DNA of 64,000 bases, from positions 61,435 to 125,434 of the forward strand of contig JBGAWP010000003.1 of assembly GCA_044227505.1 (NCBI GenBank). The letters are read 5' to 3'. This document shows, one piece after another, positions 1 to 7,023 of this stretch. The notes below the pieces were generated by a model that saw only the letters and a list, made by a program, of their open reading frames with translations, did not search any database and had not been told where the DNA came from. How positions within the stretch are numbered: the stretch's first letter is position 1; the number at the start of each line of letters is the position of its first letter. The position numbers and the translations under genes are program-made. Source of the stretch: UBA7236 sp044227505. Lineage in GTDB: Bacteria; Bacteroidota; Bacteroidia; Chitinophagales; BACL12.

Positions 1-62
1 TGCGCCCCAGGGGTGCGGCGTCCTTATGTTTTAAGGGGGTTCATCGGTATGATTCCCCCTTA
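1..62. repeat. Two GC-rich hairpins at the window edge
   Basis: The sequence shows two stem-loops in otherwise AT-rich DNA. The first, at 2-16, pairs GCGCCCC with GGGGTGC around a single base (one G-T pair). The second pairs TAAGGGGG (32-39) with CCCCCTTA (55-62) around a 15-nt loop. No strong T-run follows either, so a terminator role is weak. They look like the end of a dispersed repeat cut by the window edge. The bases from 63 to 223 show nothing recognisable. Confidence 0.5.
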
Positions 63-223
63 TTTATAAGATAAAATAAATGTTATTTTCAAACTTACCA
101 TAACTCTTTAATTATAATCAGAAAATCGTTTTACCCAACCATTATTTTCAAATAATTAGGATTTATTGAATTAACCTTTACATTGAATATTTGTCCTCCG
201 GATTTAACCGTTGAACCGGAATT

Positions 224-311
224 GGTAGTATCAATATGCCATCCCTACGGGACTAACGTATTTCTGTTTTTTTGATGCTACCAATATTTCGTCCCTACGG
301 GACTGAATTTA
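224..311. repeat. Two copies of a CCCTACGGGAC repeat
   Basis: Two related units of about 36 bp lie 50 bp apart. Each has a GGTAG or GCTA start, then CAATAT, then the hairpin core CCCTACGGGACT (cores near 243-254 and 293-304). In the second copy the inverted arms are GTCCC and GGGAC. Two copies without uniform spacers and without cas genes argue against CRISPR. They fit a dispersed intergenic palindrome family. Confidence 0.6.
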
Positions 312-365
312 TACCGAAGAAATTTTGTAATGAATTGACATCTTTTACATATTAGTATTAACAAA

Positions 366-494
366 AGTGCCGTCTACCGCTACCAATGGTATAATGGTAG
401 CTCCTCGGTAATCAAATTACCTAAGTGCCGCAGGCATGATATATCGGTAGCACTAAAGGAATCAATTTTTCCTAGTGCCGTAGGCATGAAATAT
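366..494. repeat. Three degenerate AGTGCCG..GCATGA repeats
   Basis: Three tandem, diverged units begin with AGTGCCG at 366, 424 and 474, giving periods of about 58 and 50 bp. The second and third continue with CAGGCATGATATAT and TAGGCATGAAATAT. GGTAGC recurs between units. This is a different repeat family from the one at 224-311. The stretch from 495 to 616 holds no gene, promoter or hairpin that I can support. Confidence 0.6.
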
Positions 495-616
495 AAAAAA
501 CTTTTATGGAGAAAATGTCTTGTATGGGAAGTCTTTGCTTTAAGTAAGAGTAATCTTAAGATGCCTTAATGTTAAGTTTGGCAAAAACCAGAAATTAAAG
601 ATGTCAACAGACCAAA

Positions 617-1204
617 TCAAACATCAAACAATAACCACACAAGATAGAATGAAGATAACACCCCGATCACTCCTATGATAATATAATTGGCGAGGGCAAA
701 TTTTTCACCTTTGAATTTTTTAGGATCGGCTTTAATTTTTTTCCACCCAATGGCAGTTACAAATGCGCAAGCTGCAAGCAACAAAGCTGCAGCAGCAAAT
801 AAGATAGGCGCACCAAATATACCAGCAACCGCAGCACCTAAACCCGCAACAGCTAAACCGGTTCCGGCAACAACAAGGGGTTCCAATTTAGGCTCCACTT
901 CTGTGCTATCCTTTTCATCTTTTATGGATGGAGGAACGATCAAATCAATGGTTTTTGATTCGCTATACGATTCGATCTCTAATACACTGTTAGCGTAAAA
1001 TACTGGTTCTTCGGTTGATTCATGTCTTTCCTGCCATTGGACTGGTGAGCCAGATGGTTGTCGTGAATCTTTGTTTTCAACTAACCCTGATTGCATTTGT
1101 GTAGAATACCCATTCGTATTACCCAATACCGCAGAATCCTGATTAACCGCACAACGGGAAAATATTAAAATCAGAGGCAAAACGAGCAAGTAGTATCTTT
1201 TCAC
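617..1204 (-). CDS. Lipoprotein with QPSG motif and C-terminal membrane hairpin
   Basis: This 195-aa protein starts at GTG 1204. It has a lipoprotein-type signal (hydrophobic run, then FSRC with Cys18 as the likely lipidated residue), a polar middle section containing QPSG, and a C-terminal half with three hydrophobic segments split by a basic loop (KKIKADPKKFKGEK). That layout resembles DUF4190-type domains. Two genes at 59746 and 60484 share the same architecture and the same QPSG motif, so this is one of three paralogues in the window. A clear -7 promoter element lies upstream at 1228-1235. The function is unknown; a small envelope protein attached to or embedded in a membrane is inferred. 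The Ala-rich ORF on the opposite strand (687-998) is a shadow. Confidence 0.75.
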   Translation of the reverse strand: MKRYYLLVLPLILIFSRCAVNQDSAVLGNTNGYSTQMQSGLVENKDSRQPSGSPVQWQERHESTEEPVFYANSVLEIESYSESKTIDLIVPPSIKDEKDSTEVEPKLEPLVVAGTGLAVAGLGAAVAGIFGAPILFAAAALLLAACAFVTAIGWKKIKADPKKFKGEKFALANYIIIGVIGVLSSFYLVWLLFDV

Positions 1205-1227
1205 AGTGTTTTTGATTGGTTAACGGG

Positions 1228-1235
1228 CAAAAATA
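1228..1235 (-). promoter_or_regulatory. Bacteroidota -7 element TATTTTTG
   Basis: The minus strand reads TATTTTTG, an exact match to the TAnnTTTG -7 consensus. It lies 23 nt upstream of the GTG start of the lipoprotein gene. I see no clear -33 TTG at the usual distance. Confidence 0.55.
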
Positions 1236-1260
1236 TAAATTATTGTGCTGTTTTAAGGTA

Positions 1261-3534
1261 CTATTCCAGTATCAGTTTTTGAATTGATCGGAAATCACCC
1301 GATATAATTTCTACAAAATAAACGCCCTTACTAAATGTTGGGGCGATAGAAACTGAACCTTCCACCAAATTTAATTCTGTTGCCACGACAAGTTCACCGG
1401 CAATGGAATAAATATTAATTACTGCTTTCTCCATAATTTCATCCGCTACATAAATTATAAATTGATCTGATGCCGGATTTGGATAAATGCTGAAAGCAGA
1501 TGATGCTCCATCCCTCATTCCGACTCCCACTTCAGCAATTATACTATTGGTACAATTATGCGCATCCTTAACCAAAATTGTATAAACCCCTGCACTTAAT
1601 CCTGTAAATTTTTTAGCCGATTGCCAGCTTAATCCTCCATTTTTTGAATATTGTTTTACTCCAAAACCTCCACTGCTGTTCACGGTAATTTTACCATTGG
1701 ATGCACCTGCAATTGTTTCATTTACAATGCCTGTAACAGAAATATTTAAAATCGGATCTTCCGTGACCAAAATATTATTAGTTATTGAGGTGCCACATGC
1801 ATCTGTAATTCGCACTTTATAATTTCCCGCACAAATATCAGTAACGGGCATTGTATATAACATCCACGGCATGCCTGATGGCTTATAGTCAATTGTATAG
1901 GATCCACAACCATCAACACCATTTATAGTAAGTATTCCATTACAAGAACCATTACAAGTAACAGGAGTTATAACAGTTGAAATAATAAGGGGTGGAATAA
2001 TATGCTCATCGCAACCAATATCAACAACTCCATCACTTACTCTTGATTCACCATCCATATCAAGGTCTGTGATATCCAGATCGGCATCATCATAAGTTGG
2101 ATCGCCGGCATTGATACAAGGTGAACCGGGCAATATATGAAAATCAGGTATAGCTGCCATTATATCAACCATCAAAGGATCTGTAAAAATTGATTCATCA
2201 TCTTCTCCGGTTGCTGAAATATAATTTGCATATCCAACAATATAATTATTATCAAAAAAGAATTTCGCCATTGAAGCGCCTGCGGGATAATAGAATAAAT
2301 TATAATTGTAGATATTATTAAAGGTAAGGTCAGTGGTTTCTGCATTAACCATCCATGCATTTGTTGAGGTGTAAAAAATATTGTTTTTTACGATACAATT
2401 TAAGGCATATTGCACCCATAATTGACCGAATCCAATATTTAATATGTCATTGTCAAACACGGTATTTCCTGTAAAAGTGCAATTTTGCACCATTCCCGTA
2501 GATGGAAAATCATACCCGCCAAACCCAAGTCCGGCCTTTTCATTTTTGTAAATGATGTTATTACGAACATTAATATTTTCTGCAATAAATCCCTGATTCT
2601 CACAGCCGATCTCCAAACCTACGTCACTGCCGGTTATCGTATTATTTTCCACGATAATATCTTTTCCTCCATCAACATAAACACCGGCAGCATAACCTCC
2701 ACCGTAAATGGAGTTTGCATCTATTACTGTATTTCCTTTACATACACCATTTCTTGCAAAATTCACCGCATCATTTGTATTCACCCAATCCTCCCCTCCT
2801 ATCATTACAATTCCGATATTATTAATATCCTCCAACAAATTATTGGAAATTTGAAAGCCGCTAATATTTCCATTTAACGCAATACCTTCGCTTGGTGCGG
2901 GTTCTATTGTTTGTAAATGATTATCGGAAACTGTAATATTTGTAAAAGGTGTTACTACATTCGAGCCTACAAATAAAATACCTGCAGCATTAAAACCCAT
3001 AAGGTCATGCAAGTAGTTATTTTGAATTAAAATATTATCTCCACTTCCTTCACATAAAATGGCATAACTTTCATCACACTCGGTTCCATAAAATTCGCAA
3101 TTGGTAATTTCAATATTACTGCAAATTCCATAAAGATTAATTATGGGTTGATAAGAGCCATTATGACCAGTAAATTTTAGTCCGTCAATTTTGATGTAAT
3201 TTTTATTTTCGATATACATCAGGGATTGGTTGTTTCCAATGGTACTTCCTTCTAGTATCACAATATCACTGTTATAATTTTGAAGAGTGATATAATTTCC
3301 AGCAACACCGCCATCGTTCCAGGTCAGCTTACCAGTATAGGTTCCAGCCATTACATGCAGAACATCTCCATCATTAGCCTGATTTAGTGCATATTGTATT
3401 GTTTTCCAGGGTGATATTGTTGAAGTTCCTGCATTTGCATTATTACCTGCGGGGGAGATATAATAATTTGTCGCATTTACAACCACAATTATTTGAATTG
3501 CAAACAAAAAAATCAGCGCTTTTTTCATATTCAT
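1261..3534 (-). CDS. Secreted right-handed beta-helix protein with T9SS type A sorting domain
   Basis: This 757-aa protein has a signal peptide (residues 1-22). A DUF1565-like entry to a beta-helix follows (YYISPAGNNANAGT, then WKTIQYAL and GDVLHVMAGTY). A long parallel beta-helix with many N-N-I/T turns extends to about residue 480. Next come two SprB-like segments (about 515-670; VTCNGSCNGILTING, SAGVYTILVKD). The C-terminal T9SS domain starts near FSIYPNPASDQF and ends in KLILE. It is predicted to be exported by the type IX system and either anchored or released. Beta-helix proteins of this type are often polysaccharide lyases or adhesins, but no catalytic residues could be assigned. The next gene upstream on the same strand is separated by an intrinsic terminator at 3566-3599. 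Confidence 0.85.
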   Translation of the reverse strand: MNMKKALIFLFAIQIIVVVNATNYYISPAGNNANAGTSTISPWKTIQYALNQANDGDVLHVMAGTYTGKLTWNDGGVAGNYITLQNYNSDIVILEGSTIGNNQSLMYIENKNYIKIDGLKFTGHNGSYQPIINLYGICSNIEITNCEFYGTECDESYAILCEGSGDNILIQNNYLHDLMGFNAAGILFVGSNVVTPFTNITVSDNHLQTIEPAPSEGIALNGNISGFQISNNLLEDINNIGIVMIGGEDWVNTNDAVNFARNGVCKGNTVIDANSIYGGGYAAGVYVDGGKDIIVENNTITGSDVGLEIGCENQGFIAENINVRNNIIYKNEKAGLGFGGYDFPSTGMVQNCTFTGNTVFDNDILNIGFGQLWVQYALNCIVKNNIFYTSTNAWMVNAETTDLTFNNIYNYNLFYYPAGASMAKFFFDNNYIVGYANYISATGEDDESIFTDPLMVDIMAAIPDFHILPGSPCINAGDPTYDDADLDITDLDMDGESRVSDGVVDIGCDEHIIPPLIISTVITPVTCNGSCNGILTINGVDGCGSYTIDYKPSGMPWMLYTMPVTDICAGNYKVRITDACGTSITNNILVTEDPILNISVTGIVNETIAGASNGKITVNSSGGFGVKQYSKNGGLSWQSAKKFTGLSAGVYTILVKDAHNCTNSIIAEVGVGMRDGASSAFSIYPNPASDQFIIYVADEIMEKAVINIYSIAGELVVATELNLVEGSVSIAPTFSKGVYFVEIISGDFRSIQKLILE

Positions 3535-3565
3535 GAATTATCGCACCAAATTAGCATAAATTTAA

Positions 3566-3599
3566 ATAAAAAACCTCCGGAGAAATTAATCGCCGGAGG
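3566..3599 (-). terminator. Intrinsic terminator after the DUF4476 gene
   Basis: On the minus strand a 7-bp stem CCTCCGG/CCGGAGG encloses a 12-nt loop and is followed directly by TTTTTTATTT. It begins 19 nt after the stop of the gene ending at 3618. This is the clearest rho-independent terminator in the window. Confidence 0.8.
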
Positions 3600-3617
3600 C
3601 CTTCTGTTCATACCTCG

Positions 3618-4376
3618 TCAACGCACTGTAAGAATATAATTACTTAATGATTCAACGCTGCTGCTATACCAAAATTCTTTATTTACCAGATAATAATCAG
3701 ACTTATCGAGCACTTTGGGATAAGCGTTTTTTGCCAGTTCCAATTTTGTATCTTCATACCACATGGTTTTCATCAATCGGGCAACCTGAGCTGAAGTGAA
3801 CCAATTACTTTGCAATGCCTGTTGGACAACCTGTAATTTAGTTTCATCGTACCACTGATCTTCTATCACATCCAATAATTGCTTAAAAGCAGGTTCCTGC
3901 ATAACAATTGGAGCATTATAATAGTTTTCGTATTGATGAACAGGCTGCTGGCAATAAGGATCATAAGGTTCATAATATGGTTCATTGTAAGTCATGAGTT
4001 GCTGCACATTTTTAATATAGAACCTTCCAAAATTATCAACAACAGCGCTTATAAGAGATGATGGTTTTATATATACATTTCCCGAATAAATTCTTACTCT
4101 TTGGGTATTGGTATAATATCCGCTATGCTGAATTTTTTCAGTAAATATTTCAATATGGTGATTTCCTGCAGGAATATTATTTAAAGAAAATTTTTTAACC
4201 GGATTTTCAAAATATTCCCCGTCCATCGAAACCGTCATGAATCCCGTTCCTGTTAATTTAATTTCAAAGGTTGATGCATTATACAAATTGTAATCGTACA
4301 CATGGGGAGGGTAAGCGAATACACTTTGCAAATTAAATAACATAACAAACATTAATTTAGGTAGTACATTTTTCAT
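3618..4376 (-). CDS. Secreted DUF4476 family protein
   Basis: Starting at ATG 4376 the product is 252 aa with a signal peptide (MKNVLPKLMFVMLFNLQSVFA). A beta-rich domain follows (LTGTGFMTVSMDGE, PAGNHHIEIF), then a Tyr/Pro-rich linker. The C-terminal part (FKQLLDVIEDQWYDETKLQVV..WFTSAQVARLMKTMWYEDTKLELAKNAYPKVLDKSDYY) is the helical repeat of DUF4476. Its function is not established. The open frame extends upstream to 4448, but that part is translated from a heptameric repeat array. The start at 4376 is chosen because of an AGGAGG ribosome-binding site just upstream. The gene is transcribed divergently from dnaG. Confidence 0.8.
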   Translation of the reverse strand: MKNVLPKLMFVMLFNLQSVFAYPPHVYDYNLYNASTFEIKLTGTGFMTVSMDGEYFENPVKKFSLNNIPAGNHHIEIFTEKIQHSGYYTNTQRVRIYSGNVYIKPSSLISAVVDNFGRFYIKNVQQLMTYNEPYYEPYDPYCQQPVHQYENYYNAPIVMQEPAFKQLLDVIEDQWYDETKLQVVQQALQSNWFTSAQVARLMKTMWYEDTKLELAKNAYPKVLDKSDYYLVNKEFWYSSSVESLSNYILTVR

Positions 4377-4380
4377 AATT

Positions 4381-4388
4381 CCTCCTTT
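4381..4388 (-). promoter_or_regulatory. Strong Shine-Dalgarno site AAAGGAGG
   Basis: The minus strand reads AAAGGAGG, then AATT, then the ATG at 4376. Bacteroidota genes seldom use strong Shine-Dalgarno sequences, so this match is unusual for the window. It decides the start of the DUF4476 gene against the upstream in-frame ATG at 4448. Confidence 0.65.
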
Positions 4389-4422
4389 TATTTCCCATAA
4401 TTCCACAATCATGCCAAAAGGT

Positions 4423-4468
4423 GACATAGGACATAGGACATAGGACATAAGACATAGGACATAGGACT
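4423..4468. repeat. ATAGGAC heptamer tandem array 1
   Basis: About six and a half copies of GACATAG/ATAGGAC with one change (ATAAGAC). The array lies directly upstream of the DUF4476 gene and would encode a SYVLCPMS-like peptide if the longer ORF were used. Similar arrays occur at 4572-4609 and 62755-62801, and in coding sequence at 63096-63174. Confidence 0.85.
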
Positions 4469-4481
4469 TGCTTTAATTACG

Positions 4482-4682
4482 GATTGAAGAATTATTTTCT
4501 CCAAATTAAACACTAAACCCGAAGCATGATCATTTGGCTTTCGACACTCACTATTCATTACTCATGGAAATGGAAGTAGGAAATAGGACATAGGACATAG
4601 GAAGTAGGAATTGAATTACAGATTGAAGAATTATTTTCTCCAAATTAAATATTAAACCCTCCGCATAACCTTTTGGCTTTCG
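4482..4682. repeat. Direct duplication (139-bp offset) upstream of dnaG
   Basis: A block of about 62 bp at 4482-4543 (GATTGAAGAATTATTTTCTC at its start) recurs at 4621-4682 without indels and with roughly nine substitutions. Each copy is preceded by an ATAGGAC heptamer array, so the duplicated unit is about 139 bp and includes the array. The second copy ends about 40 bp before the dnaG promoter element. Confidence 0.8.
4572..4609. repeat. ATAGGAC heptamer tandem array 2
   Basis: Five to six degenerate heptamers (GGAAGTA, GGAAATA, GGACATA, GGACATA, GGAAGTA). This array belongs to the second copy of the 139-bp duplication. It is more diverged than array 1. Confidence 0.8.
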
Positions 4683-4720
4683 GTCCTCAATTTTGAATGT
4701 AAAGTGAACAGATTTCTGTT

Positions 4721-4728
4721 TACTTTTG
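4721..4728 (+). promoter_or_regulatory. -7 element TACTTTTG abutting the dnaG start
   Basis: An exact TAnnTTTG match ends 4 nt before the GTG start at 4733. Transcription would begin at or next to the start codon, so the dnaG mRNA is predicted to be leaderless or nearly so. Confidence 0.6.
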
Positions 4729-4732
4729 TACT

Positions 4733-6658
4733 GTGATTTCTAAGGAGACAATTGCCAAAATAGTTGATGCTGCTCGTATTGAGGAGGTTGTAGGGGATTT
4801 TGTGCAGCTGAAACGGAGGGGTGTAAACCTTATCGGGGTTTGCCCTTTTCACAACGAAAAAACACCTTCTTTCACGGTTTCCATACCAAAAGGGATTTAC
4901 AAATGTTTTGGCTGCGGAAAGGCCGGTAACTCTATTTCCTTTATTATGGAGCATGAACATTTCACTTATCGGGAGGCACTGAAATATCTTGCCGTAAAAT
5001 ATAATATTGAGGTTGAAGAAAAAGAACGCACTAATGAAGAATTAGTGGAAGAGAGCCGTAAAGAAAGTTTATATATTATTAATAGTTATGCGCAAAATTA
5101 TTTTTCCGACTATTTATTGAATAACGAAGAAGGTAAAAATATCGGATTAAGTTATTTTGTGGAGCGAGGTCTTCGTCCTGAAACAATAGAAACATTTAAA
5201 TTGGGTTATTGCCCCGCAGAAGGCGATACTTTTACAAAAAACGCAATTGGTGCGGGTTATAAAACAGAATTATTACAACAATTAGGATTAACCACACAAT
5301 ATAATAAAGATTTTTTCAGGGGCAGGATATTATTTCCGATTCACAGTGTTAGCGGAAAGGTTTTGGGATTTGGGGGAAGGACCTTAAGTGCAGATAAAAA
5401 AATTCCAAAATACATCAATTCACCGGAAACTGAAATTTATTTCAAGAGCAAGATCGTTTATGGAATTTATCAGGCAAGAAAAGCGATAACACAACACAAT
5501 GAATGTTATTTAGTGGAGGGATATATGGATGTGATATCCCTTTTTCAAAGCGGGATAGCAAATGTAGTTGCATCGTCAGGAACTTCGTTAACACAAGATC
5601 AGGTCAGATTAATAAAACGATATACTACTAATCTCACAATATTATATGATGGCGACAGTGCAGGAGTAAAAGCGGCAATACGCGGACTGGAAATAGCACT
5701 GGAGGAAGGAGTAAACGTAAAAGTAGTATTATTTCCTGCAGAGGATGATCCGGATACCTATGTGCAGAAATTGGGAGCAGATGGGTTCCTGAAATATATT
5801 GCTGATAATAAAAAAGATCTCATCACACTTAAAACAGATCTTTATTTAGAGGAAGCAAAAGGTGACCCGGTAAAAATAGCGGGCATCATTAAAGATATTG
5901 TTCAAAGTATTTCCCTTATCCCCGACTCCATTGTAAGAAGTTTGTACCTAAAACAAACTTCCCGTGCTTTAAATGTAGAAGAACATTTATTGATATCGGA
6001 GGTAAATAAAATATTACGACAAAAAGCTTCCAATAAATTAAACCCCGGCGATAAAGCATCTTACGAATCACAACCGGAAGTTCCGTTAATAAAAGAAACA
6101 AAAGTATTTACTTTCCATCTGGACGAACCTCAGGAGCGTGATATTGTAAGATTATTATTGGAGAACAGCAACTTTGAAGTAGAAGGTGAAAATGCTATAG
6201 CGCGAATTCTACGAAATTTAACGGATGTGGAAATTGAAAATAATATCTACAAAAAAATAATTGACGAATACCGCACCTATTACGAACACAATGAATTTTT
6301 GCCACAGGTATTTTTTATTTCTCATGAAGATGAATCTGTGAAAAGTTTAACATTAGATCTTCTTCAATCACCCTATGAGTTAAGTGATAACTGGCTTAAA
6401 ATGCATGATGTTCCAATTACAGAAAAACAATTTCTTGTGCGCAAGGATATTGTGAAATCCATCTCCATGTTGAAATTGAAGAAGATCATTAAAATGAAAT
6501 CGGATGTAGATAATCGAATTAAGGAAATGCAAAGTGAATCTACGGATAACAATTACGATGAGATAATGCTTTGTTTACGCGAGTCAATGCAACTTCAGGT
6601 ATTTATCAATAAATTATCCTTAGATACCGGAACCGTTGTTTTACCCATAGCAAAGTAA
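4733..6658 (+). CDS. dnaG: DNA primase DnaG
   Basis: DnaG synthesises the RNA primers for chromosomal replication. This 641-aa protein has the CHC2 zinc-binding module at the N-terminus (Cys37, His40, Cys58, Cys61). The catalytic core and TOPRIM domain follow, with Glu262 and Asp266 in VEGYMDV and Asp306/Asp308 in LYDGDSAG. A helical C-terminal DnaB-interacting region runs from about 440 to 641. Length and domain order are normal for the family. The start is GTG at 4733, close behind a -7 element. The downstream neighbour is convergent and begins 6 nt after the stop. Confidence 0.97.
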   Translation: MISKETIAKIVDAARIEEVVGDFVQLKRRGVNLIGVCPFHNEKTPSFTVSIPKGIYKCFGCGKAGNSISFIMEHEHFTYREALKYLAVKYNIEVEEKERTNEELVEESRKESLYIINSYAQNYFSDYLLNNEEGKNIGLSYFVERGLRPETIETFKLGYCPAEGDTFTKNAIGAGYKTELLQQLGLTTQYNKDFFRGRILFPIHSVSGKVLGFGGRTLSADKKIPKYINSPETEIYFKSKIVYGIYQARKAITQHNECYLVEGYMDVISLFQSGIANVVASSGTSLTQDQVRLIKRYTTNLTILYDGDSAGVKAAIRGLEIALEEGVNVKVVLFPAEDDPDTYVQKLGADGFLKYIADNKKDLITLKTDLYLEEAKGDPVKIAGIIKDIVQSISLIPDSIVRSLYLKQTSRALNVEEHLLISEVNKILRQKASNKLNPGDKASYESQPEVPLIKETKVFTFHLDEPQERDIVRLLLENSNFEVEGENAIARILRNLTDVEIENNIYKKIIDEYRTYYEHNEFLPQVFFISHEDESVKSLTLDLLQSPYELSDNWLKMHDVPITEKQFLVRKDIVKSISMLKLKKIIKMKSDVDNRIKEMQSESTDNNYDEIMLCLRESMQLQVFINKLSLDTGTVVLPIAK

Positions 6659-6664
6659 TATTAA

Positions 6665-6955
6665 TTATACCCGAAACCAATTTCTTTCCTTCAATTTAAA
6701 TCCCAAAGTCCGGTAAAGATCAATAATATCTTCCCATTCTGTATCCTCCAGCGGTTTAATTATTGACCAACTCTCATTAAACCAACTTTCTTCATAAACC
6801 TCAATTGGCCTGCTTTTATCCAGGGCAAACTCTGTAAGTCCGAGGGCTATTTCTATACAATTAATTGCAGAATTTATTTTGGTATCAAACCTGTTGGTCT
6901 GCCGATATTCGGTAAGTCTTTTTCTCAGTTTTTCTGCAAGTGCGGCTAGGGTCAT
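6665..6955 (-). CDS. Hypothetical 96-aa protein
   Basis: A small soluble protein without signal peptide or membrane segment. It is mostly helical in character, with a basic N-terminus (LAEKLRKRLTEYRQ) and an acidic, Trp-rich C-terminal half (ESWFNESWSIIKPLEDTEWEDI). I do not recognise the family. It lies convergent to dnaG with only 6 nt between the stop codons. The codon pattern is like its neighbours, so it is probably a real gene. Confidence 0.65.
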   Translation of the reverse strand: MTLAALAEKLRKRLTEYRQTNRFDTKINSAINCIEIALGLTEFALDKSRPIEVYEESWFNESWSIIKPLEDTEWEDIIDLYRTLGFKLKERNWFRV

Positions 6956-7023
6956 AATGATTATTGCACAAATAGACCTAAAAAGCCAAACATATCAAAA
7001 TTGAATAATGAACAATACTATAA

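Noticed and set aside
224..494. Possible CRISPR array from repeated CCCTACGGGAC and AGTGCCG units
   Set aside because: Only two or three diverged copies per family, no constant repeat with unique spacers, and no cas genes in the window.
687..998. Ala-rich 103-aa ORF on the plus strand
   Set aside because: It lies wholly antisense to the QPSG lipoprotein gene, whose paralogues and promoter support the minus strand.
4377..4448. N-terminal extension of the DUF4476 protein to ATG 4448
   Set aside because: It is translated from the heptamer repeat, and a strong ribosome-binding site marks the start at 4376.
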